NCBI GenBank assembly: GCA_018061205.1
Contig: JAGOUP010000014.1
Coordinates: 1-10,671, forward strand
Length of the DNA: 10,671 bases
Origin: Candidatus Levyibacteriota bacterium
GTDB taxonomy: Bacteria; Patescibacteriota; Microgenomatia; Levybacterales; UBA12049
Reading direction: 5' to 3'
The notes beneath the pieces are model-generated. The model was not told the DNA's origin. It saw only the letters and a program-made list of their open reading frames with translations, and did not search any database. The position numbers were made by a program, and so were the translations under genes. Below are positions 5,395-10,671 of the stretch, piece by piece. Each line of letters begins with the position of its first letter. Position 1 is the first letter of the stretch.

Positions 5395-5403
5395 AATAAG
5401 GGT

Positions 5404-5409
5404 ATTATA
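5404..5409 (-). promoter_or_regulatory. Possible internal promoter TATAAT
   Basis: A minus-strand TATAAT overlaps the stop codon of the PLP-enzyme gene and would give a ~75-nt leader containing the 5335-5394 element. It has neither TGn nor a clear -35, so it may be chance. Confidence 0.25.
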
Positions 5410-6931
5410 ACTTTTTTATTGCTTCTATTAATACCGTTTTTATCTTTTCTATTTCCACGCTATTTTCTGTTCCAACAGAAAATCTGACAAAGGGCTTCCC
5501 ATATTTTGTATTCCTCGCAGTGAGATATATTCTGGAAGTGTTCATACCAAAACTCGTTCCTTCCACAATTTGTATCTGATGTTTTTTTGCTTCTTTCAAA
5601 ACATTTTCGACGAATCTTTTATACGATCGTATCGTATCGTATTTTGTTTTCCATACAAAAGTAAAAAAACTTCCTTGAAATGATAAATGTTTTGCCCACT
5701 CTTTTGCTTCGTGTGATGCAAGTGTTGGATATACAATACCTTTCAGAGGTGATTGAGAATTGTTTTGGATATAGGTTGTTAAAGATTCTATGATATCTTT
5801 TGCATTTCGTTCATGGCGTTTCAAACGTTTCTCCAGCAATTTTCTATTTGGGGTGGGGAGGAGGTAGCAACTCACATCAGAGAGAATTGTTCCACTATGT
5901 TGTCTGGCAAAAAACAGCTTGTTCATATCCTTCCCAAACCCATAGATAACTCCTCCCATAGTTCGATCCATACCAAATTGGTGATACTTATTCATACTCT
6001 CAAAAACAATCATATGAATATGTTTCGGAAATTTTCCCAAAAGTTGCAGTGGCTGAAAAGAAGCAGCCAAACACGTGTTATCAATAATAATATACACGTC
6101 TTTTGGATTCTCCATGTCATGCTGAACTCGTTTCAGCATCTCAAGAATATTTCTAAGGTTTGGTATAGCTATATCAAAAGAATTACAGAGCGAGTCAAAG
6201 AATAACACTGATGGGTTTTTTTCTTCAATAAATTTTTTTATTTTCTCTGTATCATGTTCATGCATTTCCGTCACGCCGAGAAACAGTTTTTTTATCAATT
6301 CTTTATTTTGAAAATAAGAAGATGCGCCGAGCAGTATCGGCCCAGTTATTTTCTTCTCCATTTCTAGAAAATTCAAAATGGTCGTGAGTGCAGCCATACC
6401 GGAATTGGTGAGGTAGGTAGGGATAGTAAATTTAAAAATTGCATCGATATATTCTTTTCTGAATCTTTTAGCATACATTTTCGCATCCAGATGCTGATCT
6501 CTTTTATAATCATTATAATTCCCTACGATTTCTCCTTCCTGTCGACCCGCCAAAGATCTCAGTGAGTGATTGAACGTAGGCGACTGCCAATCAGTAGATG
6601 TTATCAGTCCCGCAATAAGAGATTGCCAACTTCTATAAAGATCATAATACTTTTTTTGTTTGCTACTTATGTCATTCTGAGGAGCGAAGCGACGTGAGAA
6701 TCTCAAAGTATTTTGTATCTTTTCTAATTCCTTAATAATTTTCTGATACTCCTTTTCATATTCTTTAGCAGTCTTCGATAACGTTTCAAAAGAAAGTATA
6801 TGTTTTTTTTGTTTTTCTATATCTTTTTGAAATGTTTGTAGTTGTTTAAGCGTTGAAGAAAAAAGATACAGTAGTTCCTCAAAATCCTCCTGTGAATCAT
6901 TTTTTGTCTCTTCTAAGAATTGTTCATGCAT
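5405..6931 (-). CDS. PLP-dependent enzyme of the Cys/Met-metabolism type with coiled-coil N-terminus
   Basis: The 508-residue protein has a fold-type I PLP core like cystathionine synthases/lyases (PF01053). It shows TNSGMAALTTIL (175-186; cofactor phosphate loop), IIIDNTCLAASFQPLQLLG (281-299; the Asp that binds the pyridine nitrogen is D284), ESMNKYHQFG (311-320; K315 as Schiff-base lysine), RHERNAKDI, and a C-terminal PFVRFSVGTEN. Residues 1-~75 are a charged coiled coil absent from typical members, so the protein is ~100 residues longer than usual. Two palindromic elements add residues ~76-89 and ~263-273, the first exactly at the linker between coiled coil and core. The reaction cannot be assigned. 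MHEQF (6931) is preferred over ATG 6967, which lies inside another repeat; TGC-TATAAT ends 9 nt before 6931. Confidence 0.8.
   Translation of the reverse strand: MHEQFLEETKNDSQEDFEELLYLFSSTLKQLQTFQKDIEKQKKHILSFETLSKTAKEYEKEYQKIIKELEKIQNTLRFSRRFAPQNDISSKQKKYYDLYRSWQSLIAGLITSTDWQSPTFNHSLRSLAGRQEGEIVGNYNDYKRDQHLDAKMYAKRFRKEYIDAIFKFTIPTYLTNSGMAALTTILNFLEMEKKITGPILLGASSYFQNKELIKKLFLGVTEMHEHDTEKIKKFIEEKNPSVLFFDSLCNSFDIAIPNLRNILEMLKRVQHDMENPKDVYIIIDNTCLAASFQPLQLLGKFPKHIHMIVFESMNKYHQFGMDRTMGGVIYGFGKDMNKLFFARQHSGTILSDVSCYLLPTPNRKLLEKRLKRHERNAKDIIESLTTYIQNNSQSPLKGIVYPTLASHEAKEWAKHLSFQGSFFTFVWKTKYDTIRSYKRFVENVLKEAKKHQIQIVEGTSFGMNTSRIYLTARNTKYGKPFVRFSVGTENSVEIEKIKTVLIEAIKKL
5622..5641. repeat. Short TATCG-type tandem tract
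   Basis: On the minus strand three TACGA units run into TCGTA, encoding YDTIRSY of the PLP enzyme. It shares TACGATACGA with the palindrome at 4832-4860. Confidence 0.4.
6116..6141 (+). repeat. GTCAT...ATCT palindromic element 3, in frame
   Basis: Stem ATGCTGAA/TTCAGCAT. It encodes EMLKRVQHD of the PLP enzyme on the minus strand, in the loop before the strand carrying D284. Same reading frame as element 1, with CC/GG replaced by GC/GC. Confidence 0.85.
6671..6703 (+). repeat. GTCAT...ATCT palindromic element 4, in frame
   Basis: 33 bp, ATTCT...AGAAT outer stem with GGAGCGAAGCGAC inside. It encodes RFSRRFAPQND of the PLP enzyme at the coiled-coil/core junction. Confidence 0.8.
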
Positions 6932-6940
6932 TGTGAAGTT

Positions 6941-6949
6941 ATTATAGCA
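6941..6949 (-). promoter_or_regulatory. Extended -10 promoter of the PLP-enzyme gene
   Basis: Minus-strand TGC-TATAAT ends 9 nt before ATG 6931; no -35, no SD. It supports 6931 as the start, because an ATG at 6967 would lie upstream of the transcript. Confidence 0.75.
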
Positions 6950-6962
6950 TTCCCGAACAGGT

Positions 6963-6995
6963 GTCATCCTGGAGGGCTTTAGCCCGATAGGATCT
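6963..6995 (+). repeat. GTCAT...ATCT palindromic element 5, intergenic
   Basis: 33 bp, stem ATCCT...AGGAT with inner GGGCTTTAGCCC. It lies between two divergent genes and is identical at all 33 positions to the in-frame copy at 8358-8390. Confidence 0.9.
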
Positions 6996-7009
6996 TATGA
7001 CAAGTCCTG

Positions 7010-7018
7010 TGTTACAAT
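7010..7018 (+). promoter_or_regulatory. Extended -10 promoter of the AstE-like gene
   Basis: TGT-TACAAT ends 6 nt before ATG 7025. No -35 or SD is visible; a leaderless transcript is predicted. Confidence 0.7.
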
Positions 7019-7024
7019 ATCGCA

Positions 7025-7975
7025 ATGGATTTAATCAGACGAAAGCACAACAATATTCTCTTGCACAGAGTGAACATTGGAGAAAAAACCATCTCTATCC
7101 CTGTTGCACAACTAGGAAGTGGAGCAGGAAAGACTATCTTGATTACTGCAGGATTGGATGGCGATGAGTATGCAGGTATCGAAGCAGCATATACACTAAT
7201 TGATCACTATGCCAAAACCAAATTTTCTGGGCGATTGATCATTATTCCTATTCTCAATATTCCTGGTTTTGAAGCAGGTATGAGTTGGAATCCATTGGAC
7301 AATAAGTATCCAAAACACATTTTTCCAGGAAAAGAAAAAGGAAGTAGTTCAGAAAAATTGATGCATTGGTTATCAAGTAGTTTTATACAGAATACAGATT
7401 TATGGATCGATCTCCATAGTGGGGCTAGTACAGAAGTACTCGCATCATATATCGATATAGCAGACATACAGAGAAAAAATCCTGCAGTATTATTACGAGA
7501 TTGTTTGCAAAAAATAAAAGCAGAGAGAATTGTTTTGAGTCGAAATTCCTTCACAGAAAATATTGCAAAAAAAAATACTGCATATATTCGTTTAGAATCA
7601 GGACAGTTAGGACAAAGAAATAAAAAAGATATAAAACAGCATATCGATTGGGTAAAACAAATCTTCTCCTCCTTTGTCATTGCGAGGAGCGTAGCGACGC
7701 GGCAATCTAAAAAAAAATTAGCCACCAAGATCGTTTATCGGAATCTAAGGGAATTTCTCGCAACAGAAAATGGTATCTGGAGTCCATCGGTACATACCGC
7801 TAGACTACAAAATAACAAGGCGCTTGGAGAGGTTAGATCACTAGATGGAAAAATACTCCAAAAAATTACAGCAAAAGAAAATGGCGTATTTCTTTGGAGA
7901 AGAGAGGCAATGTATTGTAAAAAAGGAGATAGTTTATATGCGTATGCATATCAAAAACAATCTTTGTCATGCTGA
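7025..7975 (+). CDS. AstE/aspartoacylase-like M14 metallohydrolase with an Asp at the first zinc-ligand position
   Basis: The 316-residue protein fits the succinylglutamate desuccinylase/aspartoacylase family (PF04952), zinc enzymes that remove acyl groups from N-acyl amino acids. Seen in order: ILITAGLDGDEYAGIEA (38-54), the GxHGDE zinc motif with Asp45 in place of His and Glu48 kept; IIIPILNIPGFEAG (72-85); WIDLHSG (127-133) with zinc ligand His131; RLESGQLG (189-196) with the catalytic Glu191; and a C-terminal beta domain (ENGIW ... KKGDSLYAYA). Residues 218-228 (VIARSVATRQS) are a palindromic element inserted in the linker between the two domains, and the stop codon lies in a second element. 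Asp can bind zinc, so activity may be altered, not lost. The start follows the TGT-TACAAT box. Substrate unknown. Confidence 0.82.
   Translation: MDLIRRKHNNILLHRVNIGEKTISIPVAQLGSGAGKTILITAGLDGDEYAGIEAAYTLIDHYAKTKFSGRLIIIPILNIPGFEAGMSWNPLDNKYPKHIFPGKEKGSSSEKLMHWLSSSFIQNTDLWIDLHSGASTEVLASYIDIADIQRKNPAVLLRDCLQKIKAERIVLSRNSFTENIAKKNTAYIRLESGQLGQRNKKDIKQHIDWVKQIFSSFVIARSVATRQSKKKLATKIVYRNLREFLATENGIWSPSVHTARLQNNKALGEVRSLDGKILQKITAKENGVFLWRREAMYCKKGDSLYAYAYQKQSLSC
7676..7708 (+). repeat. GTCAT...ATCT palindromic element 6, in frame
   Basis: 33 bp, outer stem ATTGC...GCAAT with GGAGCGTAGCGAC inside. It encodes VIARSVATRQS in the AstE-like protein. I recall this peptide recurring in unrelated predicted proteins of repeat-rich bacteria. 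Confidence 0.9.
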
Positions 7976-7991
7976 ATTTATTTCAGCATCT
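7966..7991 (+). repeat. GTCAT...ATCT palindromic element 7, carries the AstE-like stop codon
   Basis: Stem ATGCTGAA/TTCAGCAT. The TGA inside GTCATGCTGAA (7973-7975) ends the AstE-like gene, giving the C-terminal Ser-Cys. Confidence 0.85.
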
Positions 7992-8004
7992 CTACAGTAA
8001 ATCT

Positions 8005-8030
8005 AGATCCTGAAACGAGTTCAGGATGAC
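8005..8030 (-). repeat. GTCAT...ATCT palindromic element 8, carries the FemAB stop codon
   Basis: Minus-strand GTCATCCTGAA...TTCAGGATCT. Its TGA (8023-8021) ends the FemAB-like gene with Met-Ser-Ser. With element 7 it forms an opposed pair between two convergent genes and may serve as a two-way terminator. Confidence 0.85.
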
Positions 8031-8980
8031 ATTGAAGAAGTTAGTCTATAAAACCATTTAAAAACTGGATTATATATTTTAATCCACGCTGGTGGAAACT
8101 GTATTTCCTCTCCATGAAACCTACTTTTGAATTCACTATATCCTTTCCATCTCTTTGCTTCATTTGGATACCGTGCATCATAAATAGACTCAAAATCAAA
8201 AACAGTACACTTGAGTTTTTTCCCCACTTTTATTCCTTCCAAAACAAGAAGATAGTTTGCCAGTAATCTATACCCATCTTTTGTAATACCGGTTTGTAGA
8301 TACGTAACCACACCATTGTAATACCCGTACCATACACTCGCAATTGGTTCTTGCGTTGTCATCCTGGAGGGCTTTAGCCCGATAGGATCTAAATTTTTAT
8401 ATGCAAAAACCAAAAACGATCCTTTTTTTAATGCCTCATATTTCTTCTTGCTCTCATCATATCCTGGTGCATAAAACTTTTTCATATCTGTCAGTGATTT
8501 TTGTAATGTAAAAAATTTTTCAAAATAGTTGTTATGTTTATCATCTTTTGTAAAAACTGTTTTTATGATGAGATTATTTTTTTCCGCCTTTTTGATATTT
8601 CGTTTGGCATTTTCAGAAAAAGAAGAGATGATTTTTTTGAGTGGTTTGCTGATCTCTATTTTTCTTGTTGCAGTAGGTGCATGATGCATGGGTGTTATCT
8701 GGTATCCGTTTTTTTTAAAAGCTTTTTCATCATAAGTATTTGTATTTGGTTCTATGACAACAACGAGAGCGTGATACTTTTTAGCGATACTATCAATTTT
8801 TTTTAAAGATATTTTCTGCAACGGATGTTGAATTTTGATAAAAGAGATACCAAATGGCATTTGTCGAATATACACTTGGACTGTATCAATAGTTTCTACC
8901 TGCCATCCAATCTTTTGCATATACGTTTTCCAAAAAGGACTCTGTCTAAAATCAAAAGCATTTTGTGTGGTTGTTTTCAT
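8021..8980 (-). CDS. FemAB/FemX-type aminoacyltransferase
   Basis: The 319-residue protein has the two tandem GNAT-like domains of the Fem family, which transfer amino acids from aminoacyl-tRNA to the peptide stem of peptidoglycan precursors in the cytoplasm. Signatures are QSPFWKTYMQKIGWQ (13-27), SFSENAKRNIKKAEKNN (120-136; the family's R.NIRKA motif), WYGYYNGVVTYLQTG (217-231), a helix with LLANYLLVLEGI, then FDFESI (261-266), YSEFKSRFHGEEIQF (281-295) and the family-typical ending YNPVFKWFYRL. No helical coiled-coil arm of the staphylococcal kind is evident. Residues ~198-209 (DPIGLKPSRMTT) come from a palindromic element between two beta strands. MKTTT (8980) is favoured by TGA-TATGAT ending 7 nt upstream; ATG 8992 overlaps that box. 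The amino acid added is unknown. Confidence 0.82.
   Translation of the reverse strand: MKTTTQNAFDFRQSPFWKTYMQKIGWQVETIDTVQVYIRQMPFGISFIKIQHPLQKISLKKIDSIAKKYHALVVVIEPNTNTYDEKAFKKNGYQITPMHHAPTATRKIEISKPLKKIISSFSENAKRNIKKAEKNNLIIKTVFTKDDKHNNYFEKFFTLQKSLTDMKKFYAPGYDESKKKYEALKKGSFLVFAYKNLDPIGLKPSRMTTQEPIASVWYGYYNGVVTYLQTGITKDGYRLLANYLLVLEGIKVGKKLKCTVFDFESIYDARYPNEAKRWKGYSEFKSRFHGEEIQFPPAWIKIYNPVFKWFYRLTSSMSS
8358..8390 (+). repeat. GTCAT...ATCT palindromic element 9, in frame
   Basis: 33 bp identical to 6963-6995. It encodes DPIGLKPSRMT on the minus strand within the FemAB-like gene. Confidence 0.9.
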
Positions 8981-8987
8981 GCCTATT

Positions 8988-8996
8988 ATCATATCA
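8988..8996 (-). promoter_or_regulatory. Extended -10 promoter of the FemAB-like gene
   Basis: Minus-strand TGA-TATGAT ends 7 nt before ATG 8980. No SD or -35. It predicts a leaderless mRNA. Confidence 0.65.
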
Positions 8997-9008
8997 TTTC
9001 TTTAGTTT

Positions 9009-9034
9009 GTCATGCTGAACTTGTTTCAGCATCT
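9009..9034 (+). repeat. GTCAT...ATCT palindromic element 10, intergenic
   Basis: Stem ATGCTGAA/TTCAGCAT in the gap between the divergent FemAB and FolC genes. First half of an opposed pair with 9069-9094. Confidence 0.9.
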
Positions 9035-9068
9035 CTGTTGTAACGATTTCAAACATGAGTTGGAGTAT

Positions 9069-9094
9069 AGATCCTGAAATAAATTCAGGATGAC
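9069..9094 (-). repeat. GTCAT...ATCT palindromic element 11, intergenic
   Basis: Minus-strand GTCATCCTGAA...TTCAGGATCT. It ends 10 bp before the extended -10 of FolC and supplies a spurious in-frame ATG at 9090. Confidence 0.9.
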
Positions 9095-9104
9095 AGGATG
9101 TGTC

Positions 9105-9113
9105 TGCTATAAT
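9105..9113 (+). promoter_or_regulatory. Extended -10 promoter of the FolC-like gene
   Basis: TGC-TATAAT ends 6 nt before ATG 9120. No SD. It fixes the start at 9120, not at 9090. Confidence 0.8.
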
Positions 9114-9119
9114 ACTCCC

Positions 9120-10467
<1,348 letters not shown>

Positions 10468-10484
<17 letters not shown>

Positions 10485-10671
10485 GTGTTGCTGTTGGGAG
10501 TACGACTGTTTGAGGAGTAGTCGTGATTGGTGGTAATACGATCAGTTGTCCTGCGCCAACTCCTTGTGGTGCTGGTGTTCCGCTTGTTGTTGGTTTTGGA
10601 CATTCCACAATAACTTTCTTTGTTAGCCCACTATAAACGCCACTGGCATTGACACTATGTACCCACCATTC
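10468..10671 (-). CDS. C-terminal end of a surface protein with an Fn3-like module (partial, 5' end outside window)
   Basis: The minus strand is open from the right edge to the TAG at 10470-10468, giving 67 residues with no start. The first part, WWVHSVNASGVYSGLTKKVIV, reads as the last strands of a fibronectin type III or related beta-sandwich (tryptophan, then ASGVYSG turn, then final strand ending VEC). It is followed by a Pro/Thr-rich tail (PPITTTPQ..., ...TATPTPKP) typical of extracellular linkers or cell-surface tails. No sorting motif or membrane anchor follows, so the anchoring, if any, is N-terminal. It converges on and overlaps the FolC-like gene by 17 bp. Function is unknown. Confidence 0.7.

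Noticed and set aside
5813..6205. A 130-codon plus-strand frame opposite the PLP-enzyme gene
   Set aside because: The minus-strand frame carries all PLP motifs; this one has no recognisable domain and includes repeat sequence.
7207..7728. A 173-codon minus-strand frame opposite the AstE-like gene
   Set aside because: It is antisense to conserved metalloenzyme motifs and starts inside coding sequence without a promoter.

Overview
The window looks like chromosomal DNA of an AT-rich bacterium of the Candidate Phyla Radiation (Patescibacteria) type. The evidence is a divergent 16S rRNA 3' end with no 23S or 5S gene behind it, compact single-gene transcription units, and many short palindromic repeats inside genes. 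TGA is used as a normal stop (for example at 7973-7975 and 8021-8023), so the code is standard bacterial and not the TGA=Gly code of Gracilibacteria/Absconditabacteria. The phylum call is inference from sequence character; no finer placement is supported.

Layout. 1-336: 3' end of 16S rRNA (+), then a structured trailer to about 494. 628-1656 (-): Rsm22-type methyltransferase facing the 16S gene. 1768-2169 (+): small two-helix membrane protein. 2191-3093 (+): EamA/DMT-family transporter. 3071-3991 (-): family 2 glycosyltransferase with a C-terminal membrane helix. 4128-4200 (+): tRNA-Cys(GCA), then a 59-codon Gly/His-rich gene at 4234-4413. 4438-4509 (-): tRNA-Ile(GAT). 4599-5324 (-): spermidine-synthase-like protein, downstream of 5405-6931 (-), a Cys/Met-metabolism-type PLP enzyme with a coiled-coil N-terminus. 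7025-7975 (+): AstE/aspartoacylase-like M14 metalloenzyme. 8021-8980 (-): FemAB-type aminoacyltransferase. 9120-10484 (+): FolC-like Mur ligase. 10468 to the right edge (-): C-terminal end of a surface protein with a fibronectin-III-like module and a Pro/Thr tail.

The genes do not form one pathway. Most have their own promoter and strands alternate. The Rsm22-like protein plausibly acts on the small ribosomal subunit encoded beside it. EamA, GT2, FemAB and the Fn3-like protein point to envelope functions. Only the PLP/spermidine-synthase-like pair looks like an operon.

Two window-wide signals stand out. First, at least 12 palindromic elements of 26-48 bp lie between 5064 and 10406 and none before that. 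They share GTCAT...ATCT ends with co-varying stem bases, and every one of the five complete protein genes in that half carries at least one in frame. Second, almost every gene has an extended -10 box (TGn-TATAAT-like) or a -35/-10 pair ending only 6-9 bases before its ATG, with no Shine-Dalgarno sequence, so leaderless mRNAs appear to be the rule although the 16S keeps a normal anti-SD.
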